NCBI GenBank assembly: GCA_964058805.1
Contig: CAXKVV010000188.1
Location: forward strand, 1 to 60,163
DNA: 60,163 bases
Reading direction: 5' to 3'
Origin: Schoenoplectus triqueter
Taxonomy: Eukaryota; Streptophyta; Magnoliopsida; Poales; Cyperaceae
Translations under genes and position numbers: made by a program
The notes under the pieces: generated by a model
What the model was told of the DNA's origin: nothing
Databases searched by the model: none
Seen by the model: only the letters and a program-made list of their open reading frames with translations
Shown: positions 11,501 to 22,930 of the stretch, piece after piece
Layout of the letters: each line of letters begins with the position of its first letter
Position numbering within the stretch: the stretch's first letter is position 1

Positions 11501-13851
11501 TATAGGCTAACTCTGGGTGAAAGGAATTGGAGTTGCGAGCTTTGGAGAGCTTGATCACCTCTAATGGCGCCTTCTGCCTCGTCGAGAAGAAGGAAGAAGA
11601 GAGGGAGGGGAGAAGGAGAAGAGAAAGAGGAGGGTGCGTCCGGCGCACAGAGTCCACAGCTAGGTGGGACCCACAGTCAGAGGCGTAATACAAGTGAGCC
11701 AGGTACACATCGCTTCTTTCCTTTGATTTAAATCTCTGATTAGATCTGCGTATAGACTAGGTGCATGATTGCCTGTGTGAGCTATACATTCATAAACCTG
11801 ACAAATGGGCCCCACATGTAAGTATATGAATCTCGGCCTATTAGTCCAGCTGTGGATTAGTTAACCCCTTGCTTAGATTTAATCAATCTGACTTGGCACA
11901 CTCTGATAGGTCCACTTGTTTAATCAATCTATTAATCATCTGTTATAGTGCTAATCCATGCTGAGGTGGCTTCTATTAATAAGGGCCATGTGTCACCCCT
12001 GGGGCCCATATTGCCTAATTGGACCAATGAGATACAGCCATGTGTTAATAGTTGTAGTGTAGCCTGCTGAGGTGTTTTGCTAGCAGACTGCCATGTGGCA
12101 TATGAGGAGTGAGGTGTGCTGCTGTGGTGCTGCCATGTGGTAAGTGTAGGGATGAGGTGGGCCTGTCAGGTAGAGCCATGTGGCACTGGGGTAGTGAGGT
12201 GTCCTCCTCTGGCTGTGCCATATGGCACAAGGTTGGGTTAAGTGGACCTCTGGTGTGGTGCCATGTGGCACTAGGGTGGTGAGGTGGCCCACTGGTTGTC
12301 TGCCACGTGGCACTAAGGTGGGGCCCACCTGTCAGTGACTCATACCTGGGTGGGGCCCACTTGCTGACATGGCCCAATGAGAGGCTGCCACGTGGCACAC
12401 CCTCTCTCTTCGATTATTTTATACCTCCTGTGTTTTTTGTACCCAGTTTGTACCCAGAGCTGCTGTTATCCCCAACTTGCACCCGGGATTGCTCTGATCA
12501 AATCTCAGCCTTTGATTAATCTATTTAATCTGCCTTTATTTTCCCTGAATTTATTCTGATAGCTCCACTTATCCAAAAATTATGAAATTTTCACCAAAAA
12601 TCCCTAAATTCATGATGATCATCCCTGTAATTTTTAATTCCATTTTTACCCCTCCTTCTCTGAATTAAAAATTCTCTTATTCATAAAACCCTATTATTCC
12701 TTATGAATTAATCCCTGATTTCATTTGTAGCTCAATGTCTCTGCCAATTATCTCCCTTTTGCAGAAACCACCCTAACTAAATACCAATTAGACTTATATT
12801 GATATTCATTAGGGCTTGATTTGATCAAATGCTGACTACTTATCAGCAATTAATACAAATCTAGACTTGATCAGGTGGTTGCTCCCGACTTTGGCACCTG
12901 ATCAGTCTTGTGAAATTGACTTTCAATCCCTTAACATGAGGGTGACTTGGTCAAAGAACTGACTACTTATCAGTAATTGACACAAATCAAAGCATGGTTA
13001 GGTGGTTGCTCGCAGCTTTGGCACCAGGTCAGCCTTGAAAGCAAAATCACATTTGGAATTTCTTATAACTAGCTGCATCAAAATGCTAGCTTGGCATTGA
13101 CATCATTTCATGTAGCATAGGGATTATACTGCTTCAGCTCCTTTCTAGGGTTAGCTCCAAAGGCAGATTTCTAGGGTTCAATTCTGACTCCTTCAATAGG
13201 TCACTGGGGTGTGGGGTCCACCTGTCAGTGAAAATAGTCACATGGTGACTCATCAGATAGGCTATGCTGTTAGATTCATCTGCAAGGGACTGCCAGGTGG
13301 GTCCCATTTGTCAGAGAAAATGTAATCAAATGGCTGACCCATCAGGAGATTTTCTCTCTCCTAAATCTCCCGAGGGTCAGCCACCTCGAATGAGTAGGAG
13401 GTGGTGGGGTATTTATATCCTCGTCTTTCACCGTATTATTTCATTGTGGGATTAATGCTTAACCTCTGTTCCGGGTTGGTTAGCTTTCTTAGCAAAATAG
13501 GCTAGGTCCATGTCATTGGAGCTGCTCATAAGGGACTGCCATGTGGGTCCCACTTGTCAGAAAAGATATAATCACATGGTGACACCCAAGAGGTCTCCTC
13601 TCTCCCTCGATCTTCTTGGGTGTCACACATGCTGAGTGGATAGAGAATAGCGGGGTATTTATATTCTTCACTTTGCGCTCAGCATTCCATTGTGGGACTA
13701 ATGGATTTGTTCCGGGGTTATGCAGCGACTTTTCCTGATCAGTGGGCCACCTTTCCACTGCTCTCTTTCTTCTTCCCCTTTCTTATGATTTTATCATCAA
13801 TTTATTTCATTTATTCATCCATTCATCCTTGAAACTTTTCAAGGGTAAACA
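8594..13851. mobile_element. Truncated LTR (copy B), inverted relative to copy A
   Basis: From about 8596 this segment matches the reverse complement of 6553 downward. Shared landmarks are the AT-rich block (8600-9400 versus 5760-6553), the 'GGGCCGCCAGATCTG' region near 9450 versus 5690, the 'CCACGTGGCA' block near 12,300 versus 2950, and the end at GGGTAAACA (13,843-13,851) versus TGTTTACCC at 1723. It lacks the hairpin-rich and GC-rich part that lies beyond the equivalent of 6553 in copy A. The simplest reading is that the element owning copy A inserted into this LTR, and the missing part lies beyond the left window edge. Confidence 0.7.
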
Positions 13852-13854
13852 ATC

Positions 13855-15493
13855 GTTTTCATGTTTTGCGCGCCCGGACTCATTTTCGGCGGTACCGAGC
13901 GCGTCGGGTCCCGTTTTCATGTTTTGCGTGCCCGGACTCATTTTCGGCGATACCGAGGGCGTCGGGTCCCGTTTTAATGTTTTGCGCGCCCGGACTCGTT
14001 TTCGACGGTCTCGAAGGCGTCGGTCCCGTTTTCGGCGGTACCGAGGGCGTCGGGTCACATTTTCTTGTTTTGCGCGCCCGGACTCGTTTTCGGTGGTACC
14101 TAGGGCGTCGGGTCCCTTTTCATGTTTTGCGCGCCCGGACTCATTTTAGACGGTACCATGGGCCTCGGGTCCCGTTTTCAAGTTTTGCGCGCCCGAACTC
14201 ATTTTCGGCGATACCGAGGGCGTCGGGTCCCGTTTTCATGTTTTGCGCGCCCGGACTCGTTTTCGGCGATACCGAGGGCGTCGGGTCCCGTTTTCATGTT
14301 TGGTGCGTCCGGACTCGTTTTCGGCGGTCTCGACGGCGTCGGGTCCCGTTTTCGGTGGTATCGAGGGTGTCGGGTATCGTTTTCATGTTTTGCGCGCCTG
14401 AACTCATATTCGGCGGTACCGAGGGCGTCAGGTATCGTTTTCATGTTTTGCGCGCCCGAACTCATTTTCGGCGGTATCGAGGGCGTCGGGTCCCGTTTTC
14501 GGTGGTATTGAGGGCGTCGGGTATCGTTTTCATGTTTTGCGCGCCTGAACTCATTTTCGGCGGTACCGAGGGCGTCGGGTATCGTTTTCATGTTTTGCGC
14601 GCCCGAACTCATTTTCGGCGGTACCGAGGGTGTCGGGTCCCGAATTCAAGTTTTGCGCGCCCGGACTCATTTTCGACGGTACCGAGGGCGTCGGGTATCG
14701 TTTTAATGTTTTGCGCGCTCGAACTCATTTTCGGCGGTACCGAGGGCGTCGGGTCCCGTTTTCATGTTTTAGGCGCCCGGACTCGTTTTCGGCGGTCTCG
14801 ACGGCGTCGGGTCCGTCTTCGGTGGTATCGAGGGCATCGGGTATCGTTTTCATGTTTTGCGCGCCCGAACTCATTTTGGCAGTACCGGGGGCGTCGGGTC
14901 CCATTTTCTTATTTTGCGCGTGTGGACTAGTTTTCGGCGGTACTGAGGGCGTCGGGTCTCGTTTTCATGTTTTGCGCTCCCGGACTAATTTTTGACGGTA
15001 ACGAGGGCGTCGGTTCCCGTTTTCTCGTTTTGCGCACCCGGACTCGTTTTCGGCGGTACAGAGGGCGTCGGGTCCCGTTTTCACGTTTTGCGCGCCCGGA
15101 CTTGTTTTCGGCTGTACCGAGCTCATCGGGTCCCGGACTCATTTTCGGCGGTATCGAGGGCGTCGGGTATCGTTTTCATGTTTTGCGCGCCCGAACTCAT
15201 TTTCGGCGGTACCGAGGGCGTTGGGTCCCGTTTTCATGTTTTGCGCCCCCGGACTCGCTTTCGGCGATACCGAGGGCGTCGGGTCCCGTTTTCACGTTTT
15301 GCGCGCCCAGACTCGTTTTCGGCGATAGCGAGGGCGTCGGGTCCCGTTTTAATACTTTGCGCGCCCGGACTCGTTTTCGGCGGTCTCGAGGGCGTCGGGT
15401 ATCGTTTTCATGTTTTGCGCGCCCGGACTCATTTTCGGCGGTACCAAGGGCGTCGGGTCCCGTTTTCATGTTTTGCGCGCCCGGACTCGTTTT
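13855..15493. repeat. CpG-rich 58-bp tandem array (about 28-30 units)
   Basis: The unit is 58 bp and runs from GTTTTCATGTTTTGCGCGCC through a CGGCGGTACCGAGGGCG core to GTCGGGTCCC. Some units are shortened to about 31 bp, and two end types (GGGTCCCG and GGGTATCG) alternate in places, which suggests higher-order units. The array begins three bases after the end of LTR copy B and stops abruptly at the GAGACC transposon-like repeat. Each unit carries several CpG sites, in sharp contrast to the AT-rich surroundings. Because the unit is nearly stop-free in all frames, long ORFs appear on both strands. I see no evidence that they are real genes. Confidence 0.9.
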
Positions 15494-15780
15494 CGAGACC
15501 TTAAGTGTGAATTAATACCCTCTTATAAAATTAAAAATATTATAGTTAGTGTTGGATTTTTATTAAAGCATTTAGTGTCAATTTTTTTTCCCTAAAAATA
15601 GAAAATCTCACACTTATTTTTTTTAATTAGTGTTGGATTTTTTTTCTGTTACATCAATATTTTTAATGATTGCTAGGGGTTTTAGTGTCGTAACAAAAAT
15701 CTTACACTTAAGGTCTCAAAAATTTGGTATTAATTCACACTTTTCGAGACCTTAAGTGTGAAATCTCACAAATACCCTCT
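15494..15780. mobile_element. DNA-transposon end or MITE with GAGACC repeats
   Basis: GAGACCTTAAGTGTGAATTA begins at about 15,495. Its reverse complement occurs in pieces at 15,703-15,720 (ACACTTAAGGTCTC) and about 15,726-15,742 (GGTATTAATTCACACTT). A direct copy starts again at about 15,746. Between them are AGTGTTGGATTTTT-type repeats, typical of subterminal regions of plant CACTA-like transposons. The exact termini and target duplication are not resolved. Confidence 0.55.
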
Positions 15781-15789
15781 TACATTGAA

Positions 15790-16490
15790 ATTGGACGGTT
15801 ACAATTAGAAATGAAAAAAATGACCGAACGAGATTTAATAACGAGGCTCTCTTCGTCTCTAGTCCAACGATTTTTTCGCTCATATTCTCTCCGCCTTCAA
15901 ATCAATTTCCTCCCCCCACTGCAAAAACAGAAGAAACCTCCTCCTATCAGTTCTCTCCTCTCCTCAAACCCTTTCCCTCCCGAACCTTCTCTTTCTCGGT
16001 CTCTCTCGGAGAAACCCTTTCTCCATCTCTGCATCGGGATGCCTCTTCGCGACCCCTCATCAAGTATTGCAAGATGCGCGTTGACAACACCACCCCCTCC
16101 GTCACACCCACCATCTCCGCTATCGTTGCACTTCCCTCTGCCTCCCTTTCTCTACTCTCCCTCACTGAATCTCTACTGTACATTTGTTTCTCTCTCTAAA
16201 CGGGTTATGTTTTTCTTTTGAATTAAAATGATTTTTGTTATTCTTGGATTTGTTCAATCAGGCCATTTGCTCGTTTCCTTTCTCTCTTCTGTCTCTCGAA
16301 GAAAATGGGATGAATCAATTTTGTATCTCTCACTTCTGCTTGGACGTACCCAGTGCTATCCCTAAAATATGTCAAAACCGCTTCCAATTGAAGGCTTCGG
16401 GAATTGGCCGTATGACCCACCAAGAGAGGAAATGAGAGACAGGAGAAAATATCACAAGGTGGATCACATCACTGCTGAAAAGTAAGTTGT
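15790..16490 (+). other. CT-rich block and unidentified exon-like segment
   Basis: From 15,840 to 16,200 the sequence is pyrimidine-rich and looks like a plant 5' leader. At about 16,369 an ATG opens a short reading frame containing PIEGFGNWPYDPPREEM and ending at a possible splice donor (AAAAG then TAAGTTG) near 16,482. I do not recognise the product. With the phospholipase D fragment downstream, it may be captured host-gene sequence inside a transposon. Confidence 0.3.
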
Positions 16491-17474
16491 ATTTCATCAA
16501 ATCTATATCGGTTTTCGTGATTTTCAATTTGCAGATCGTGGCATGGAAATTTTCTTCTTTTTGCATAAGAAACATATTCTCAGTTGGATATGCATTTAAT
16601 TAACATTCACTGCTAAAATTCTCCCTTTTTTTGGCTCCAAAATATTTCATGTATATTTTAGATCATCCTAGAAAATAGTTTTTCAATGTTACTTATAGAT
16701 AATTTGAAATTTTTAGGAGAGAAATTATCATTTGATTAGAGACCAAACAAAAATTTGTTTATAATAATATACATAATTGTATAATTTTCTACGGACCAGA
16801 TCCTTATATTAACCTTTTAAGTTGTTCATTCAGTCTCCTCTTTCCCATCTTTAAAATTTATACTTTTTTTTAAGAAAAGCATGCTTGTATTTAACTTTTT
16901 TTTTAGATTTTGGTGGAGGGTCATATTGGGAGGCAATGTGCCATCTGGGACCACACGTGATGCATGAAACTCTGATAAATTTTAGGTATTAATGTTTCTT
17001 TCTTCTTCTTTTTTTGCTTCTTTGGTCTAATTCGATTTGCATGGCCAAATTGTCAAAATGGGGACCAAATTTTTGAAATTAGCACCAATTTTGTAAATCG
17101 AGTAATTGCTTGCTCGACCATTTTTTGTTTAGTTCTTTTTAGTGCCTACTGCTTGGTACTTCTGTATTCTTGCTTTAAATTTAATTGAAATAATTATGCC
17201 AAAAAAGTTGGAATCACTTTGATAGCAACGAATGCTTTACTGCTAAATCATTATCAAAATGCTTTCAATCGACTTCTTTGGTTCCTTCTTTTTAATGATG
17301 CAGAATCATGTCAACTATTTGAAGGAGATTTATGTCGGAAGGTTTTTTGATTTCTACTTCTTGATTAAAGATGATCGGCAGGTTCAGTTCTCCACTTTTA
17401 TTTGTAACTTGATATATATCACCAAACAACAGAAGCATCTTAATTTTAATAACTTTTACAATATTTTTTATGCA

Positions 17475-17965
17475 GAAGAATTCAAAAATACACGAGGTTC
17501 TTTGCTATATCTGCACTCAAAAGGGATGGTGAATTTATGTTAATTGGATCAACTAATATAAACCAAAGGTCTCTGAAAGGATCTAGAGAACTGAAATTAC
17601 AATGGGTGCATATCAGCCTCACTACACCTGGGCCCGCAAACATGTCCACCTCCACCCCCATGGCCAGGTATCTCTCTCACACACACTAGAAAATTACATT
17701 CAAATAGAAAGCTTAAGTATCAGCTGGTTTTTACCAGCATCAAATACTATTTAGTACATAACAGCAAAAAAAAAAATTTTGAAATGAATTAATAAACATG
17801 GCATTAGACAATAGTTGAGATAGATTAACAATTTTGATCATGCCTTTTTGTGAAGCAAACAATGCACAAATAAAATGAAATTAGTGATTTAAGACTAATT
17901 AGGATTGCTTAACTTTATACAGGTTTATGGATACCAAATAACTCCGCCTGTGTACCACAGCCTGT
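17475..17965 (+). pseudogene. Phospholipase D fragment (second HKD region)
   Basis: An exon-like segment preceded by TATGCAG encodes, in broken frames, the second catalytic region of plant phospholipase D: YLHSKGMV (17,508-17,530), then IGSTNINQRSLKGSRE (about 17,541-17,590), then MGAYQPHYTWARK (about 17,603-17,641). The expected motif is HxKxxxxD followed by GSANINQRS and MGAYQPH. The Asp of HKD is lost, and at least two frame changes separate the three blocks. A possible donor follows GHGQ at 17,668, and a possible next exon starts near 17,923 with VYGY. The rest of the enzyme (C2 domain, first HKD) is not seen. This is a decayed gene copy or a fragment captured by a transposon, not a working gene. 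Confidence 0.72.
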
Positions 17966-17969
17966 CCCA

Positions 17970-20780
17970 AAGTAGGAAAAAGCGAGGAGGGTTGCGTTGG
18001 GTGTGGTGAGTCCGCACTAAAATAACTGATCTTTATGAAAATGAAACCCAGTCAAAATCTTTCAAATTAGGTTTCATTTCTAGCCAATAAATTTGAGAGT
18101 AAGAATAAGTTTGTCAAGCTTCCTGTGAGCATACAAGATATTTCGTAGGTTTTCTGTGTGTAATGCATATTATGTATTGTTTCGAACTGGAATATTCATA
18201 TCCAAATTTTTTGGACATTTTGAGTTACTCATGAAATCATTCTGGTACAAGCATTTAATGGTACTTCAGATTTTAGTCTGAGACCATGTAGTTATAAAGA
18301 AGAAGCTATTTGTGAGAAAATACCAAATAATTTCTGTAGAAGAATGGTAAAGTGCTCGGCTCTCAGACATTCCTCCCTCATGTACTAACCACATAATATT
18401 TTATACTGACTATGTGAAATTTTCAATTACATCAAAGGATTTAAGTGAAAATTTGTTGGGTATATGATATTCCACTTATTTTGGGCACACATGAAAAAAA
18501 AACTACAATTAAATAGTTGTGTCAATGACATTTGGACTCTCGACCCTTAATGGACAGGGGCTTTTAATTTTGTGTTACTATAATTTAAGTTCTCCAAATT
18601 TATTGGAATTGGATACAATGAGACTAATATAAATAATCACCTGAAGGAACTATTGCATTTTGATGTGCAAGGACAACGTAGGATTTTATTTCAATAAATT
18701 ATGTCAAATTCTAAATCATTTGCTTTGTGGTATATGTATGATAATGTGAGAGGCACAATAACCAGATGATTGCACTTAAAAAAAATTAATAGTTTTTTTT
18801 TATGATTGATCAGTGATAATATAAATCTCAAAGTACATCCAGTTTAATATATTCTAATAAACTATGTATTTTGATCATTTCAATATCGATGAATATTTCT
18901 TAAATTGCTAAATTTCGTTTAATTTATTGATAGGGTTCCTCTTTTCCAATTTTTTGTAGATAGATTCTAAAATGCAAAGTTAGTTTTTTTTAGAGCATAA
19001 ATATTGATTGTAGTTAAAAATTAAATTATTATATATAAGAGTCCGCGCGTAAGAACATGTACATGTACTAGTAAAAAAATATATCATAATACTACTAAAT
19101 ACAGCTATATATGATAAACACAAACTAAAAGTATATAATTTTTAATTATAAATCTGAAAAAATAATGAAAAAATGAATTCCCAAAACATCAAATGCTTTT
19201 TTGAGGCTTTAGACAAACTTTTTGGGCTAAGTGCAATGGTCAAAATGATATTTACATTCATTTTGTAGATCTCATCTAAGGTTTGTGTCTGCATAGAACA
19301 CCCCAATTGAACTTTCTGATCAAAAGTTATGGTCATTTAAAGATGATGTGCTAAGATTTTAATTTTCCCTTCCAATCTCATCTCCACTCTTTTTCTATCT
19401 CTATCTCTTATCTTATCTCTAATCTGAGTTATACAAATGAATAGAAGGAGAATAAAAAGTAGAATTGAAGAAGATCATTCAATCGGGAGCGTCAAATGAA
19501 GTAGAGAATAAATGATGGATATGATGAAAATTCATAATCTGTGGTTAACTCATTTCTGAATTTCTAATTTTTAATAAAAATCTGATACTAATTTATTTTG
19601 AATATGTTAGATGAAAAAACATAATTAGTGTCGAATTATTTAACAATTGATGTCGAGTTTTTACAAAAAATCCAACACTAAAATGATCAGTGTCGAATTC
19701 CCTGTAGAAACCTGATACTCAAATGATCAATGCACAAATTTATCATAAAATTTACTAGTAAGGTTCATTTAAAAAAATTTAGTTGTCAATATATTTTACA
19801 TATATCATTGTTCATCAGCTAATGATCCATTTCATAAAATTTAAGATCAATTAGTTATCAAAACACCATTGATCGATAGATTTTTTATTGGACGGTATAT
19901 GTATATGGGGTTTGATCAGATTGAGTGACCATATAATATTAAAAATATATAAAAATTTAGAGAAATGATATTTTATATTACCAATTTGCATAATCTAATA
20001 TTGAGCGATAGGCTGGCAAGCCTCTCTTTTATCAACTTACAACGTTCTAACGAAATTTGAATTTAGACATATAGGAATGTCAGTGGATTTGGTGAGGTCA
20101 ATGTATATTATTTTCATCTAACCCGATCCGATTCGTGTCAGAATAAAATTTTCCATTCACTTATTAATCACTCACGAATCTATAATTAAGCAATTTTGGG
20201 TCTAATCGAGAATCGATTCGGTAAGAACATCCTCTTGCCATGGTAGCATCGAATATTTGCAAAAATGTAACTAGGTTTGGAATTTCAGTAAGATATGTCT
20301 CTTATTATTATTTCTCAATTGTCAACGTTGATGAACATTGCAAAATAAGGGCCTGTTCGTCAACGTATATATATTTCTGATATCATGGGTATTGAATTTT
20401 ATAAATACGGATTCATTAGTTACAATTATCATATTTACAATGATAAAATATCCATAAAGAAATACATGGAGGTGTTTGTGAGCAGTGAGCGCATGGGAAT
20501 TTTTTTGTAAGAACTTCTATTATTCATTTTTACAATTAGATGTTTTACAGAAGAGAAGGAATCTTGTACCACTAATTTTAGTTGTATTTGATGTCATCAA
20601 ATTTTTTTTATATTTTAAAATTTAATAATCAAATTGTTATAGCCTATTAAATATGCCAGTAAAAAATACAACAAATTAAGAAGAATTTTGAGGAGCGACA
20701 ATTAAAAAGATGTTAAAAGATGTTAAGAACCAAAAAAAAAAAGTAACCAAATAATAACGAGCTAGCAATCCGGGATAATT
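17970..20780. other. AT-rich intergenic DNA with transposon-like repeats
   Basis: I see no gene here. At 19,620-19,735 there are repeats of the form TGTCGAATT...AATCCAACACTAA, resembling the AGTGTTGGATT repeats at 15,540-15,660. The two blocks could be the two subterminal regions of one CACTA-like element that carries the phospholipase D fragment. Clear CACTA termini were not found. Confidence 0.4.
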
Positions 20781-20782
20781 TT

Positions 20783-20838
20783 CTTCTTGCTTCTTGCTTC
20801 TTGCTTCTTGCTTCTTGCTTCTTGCTTCTTGCTTCTTG
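20783..20838 (+). repeat. (CTTCTTG)8 microsatellite
   Basis: Eight perfect copies of the 7-base unit CTTCTTG lie in AT-rich intergenic DNA. Perfect copies suggest recent expansion and likely length polymorphism. Confidence 0.95.
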
Positions 20839-21276
20839 CATAAAGTAAGCTCTCTTTACTTATCAATTATTTAATAATATTGTGATGACAGAACTATAAA
20901 TCAAAAGTGTAAGAAGTGCCTAACTTGTTTCAAAACCAAGACAGGACCTTAAGTGAAAAATATTTTGTGAACATACACAAGAAATGAAAATAGAACCTTT
21001 ATTTTCCTCCTATATATATTTTGACAATTTTTTCAGTCAAGTTAAATGTTTATGTTATAGATAACCGCGTGGACCATGTATATTGTTGAAAAAGTTGGTT
21101 TCCATAAAAGAGGCAATGTGGGAATAAGCAATATGTAATTTTCACTTCCAAGTTCAAAATAATGAGATGGATGGGCTAGATTTAAAAGGGTATAAAATAA
21201 TAGGTCCAATGTCAGATTTGAATTTCGTTACGGTGCCGTTTCAAAACATTTTAAAAAAAATGGCGTTGTCCAAAAG

Positions 21277-21659
21277 TAAGAAGGAAGAGGCTCCTAGAAT
21301 AATGTGCTGGAAAGGAAGACCCACCTCATTGCTGTATGAATTCATTGAAAAAAAGATCGACAAATTATCAAAGATTTAATTTTAATAATAGAAATTTCTA
21401 CTAGGCGGATTCTAACATTGAAGACATCGGTATAGATTTTAAGGTGTTAATATCTAGAACTGAATACAAACAACGGCAAGCTATGTTTTTCTGTGCAAAA
21501 TCAGGTTCTCCATTCACCTACAAGGATCCAAAACAGTTTGCTGGTTTCCATGGACGCTTCAACGACATTTGTCTCGTTGTTTTAGGAGTGCATGTCAATA
21601 GCTCAGCCACGAAATATTTGAATTCATCGACTTCAAATGGTAAAAGAGGAACAGTGTAA
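21277..21659 (+). pseudogene. Broken jacalin-like lectin domain
   Basis: Two pieces of a jacalin fold are visible. The second (about 21,412-21,620) reads SNIEDIGIDFKVLIS, then SGSPFTYKD, AGFHGRFNDI and VVLGVHVN. This matches the end of the jacalin domain (GTPF...GFHGRSG...DAIGVY) and resembles the end of the intact gene at 26,647-26,883. The first (about 21,330-21,378) contains FIEKKIDKLSKI, comparable to HKKIDKIIVG of the intact gene. Stops at 21,378-21,396 separate them, and the middle strands of the fold are missing. It is probably a decayed tandem duplicate. The Asp normally found before AIG is replaced by Val, as in the intact neighbour. Confidence 0.6.
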
Positions 21660-22134
21660 ATCCGGAATGACTTTGCTAATGATGAGCACGATCCATTTTG
21701 TGAGGGCTTATATGAAATGCCCCTTCTTTGTATTTCCACCATTCTTTTCATTATTTCATTGTTCTTACAAAATTAATTAAACTTCGAATCTAATACAGAA
21801 TATTGTTTGTTTGTGAGCACTTCATATTTTTAGATCTATTTGTATGTTTTCAATTGGAGGCTGCACAACTAAGAAATGGATGCTAAGAAAGAAACTGAGA
21901 ATCGGTTAGGGAAAATAACAATTAATGAAAATAAGAATGAAAAATTGGGAATTGAAGCCGAGTTCACAACTTAAAAATATATTATGATGAGTTCACAACT
22001 GTAATAGTTCCCTCATTATAAAAGTAACAAAAGAATAAATCTACAAATGTCATATCTTATTTATTTGAAAAATAATATACTATCAAATATATCCCGTATA
22101 ATATCATGTGTACTAATATGTATGTATATATATA

Positions 22135-22483
22135 GAGAGAGAGTTGGGTTATAGTGTTATGTATAGCACGGATCGCTCATATGCTATGAATTGGTTCTTC
22201 GTTATTAAGGTGTAAATGATCGCCCCGTGCAATGATTTTTTTTACTATTTTTTAAGATAGTTAAAAAATCATTTCTTTTGAACGGTAATAACTAAATCAA
22301 GTGATTTTCTTACTATCTTAAAAAATAGTAAGTAAATTCTAAAAAATATAAAATTTAGTCTACATCGAGATATTCATATGAAAATTATTTTGTATGGTTC
22401 TGATCGACTATTTGAATTTTGAGAATGAAGAACTGATCCATAGCACATGAGCGATCCGTGATATGCATAGCACCATAGCCCAA

Positions 22484-22499
<16 letters not shown>
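22135..22499. mobile_element. Hairpin MITE flanked by TA repeats (copy 1)
   Basis: Terminal inverted repeats begin GAGAGAGAGTTGGG and end CCCAACTCTCTCTCTCT, followed inside by TAGCACGGATCGCTCAT and its pairing partner ATGAGCGATCCGTG. The whole 365-bp unit folds back on itself and sits between TATATA runs. It contains no coding capacity. Confidence 0.8.
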
Positions 22500-22518
<19 letters not shown>

Positions 22519-22930
22519 AGAGTTTATGTATTCATTATAAATGTAGAGCAAATAAAATCATTTCGATATGCATTCACCTAGCTCCATTAATCCACTTATT
22601 TATTCTGTTCTTTTAATTTCTTTGGCCGACAAAAAGAAGAAAAGAATAACTACCTTTATTTATTCTAAGTTTCTTCATCTTTACTCTGTTTTGTCTCCCC
22701 TCTCATTAATATATTCTCATTCTCCTCTCATTTCATTATATCTCCCTTGCAATTAACAATAAAATAACCAGTCATCAAACCAAAAGGACCCCTATTCTAG
22801 CTCCCTTACCAATCATAACGTGAAGAAATAAAAATGGTACTCTTTCTCCAACATCTCGCTTCTTCAATTGAATTTCCAATTTAATTATGTACCTAATCGG
22901 AATTATCTAATACAGCAAAAGGAGATCCCA

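Noticed and set aside
13742..15515. Long open reading frames on both strands (up to 354 codons) suggesting a repeat protein
   Set aside because: They all lie in the 58-bp tandem array. The unit is free of stops in several frames, so overlapping frames on both strands open at once. 58 is not a multiple of 3, so no single repeat peptide is kept.
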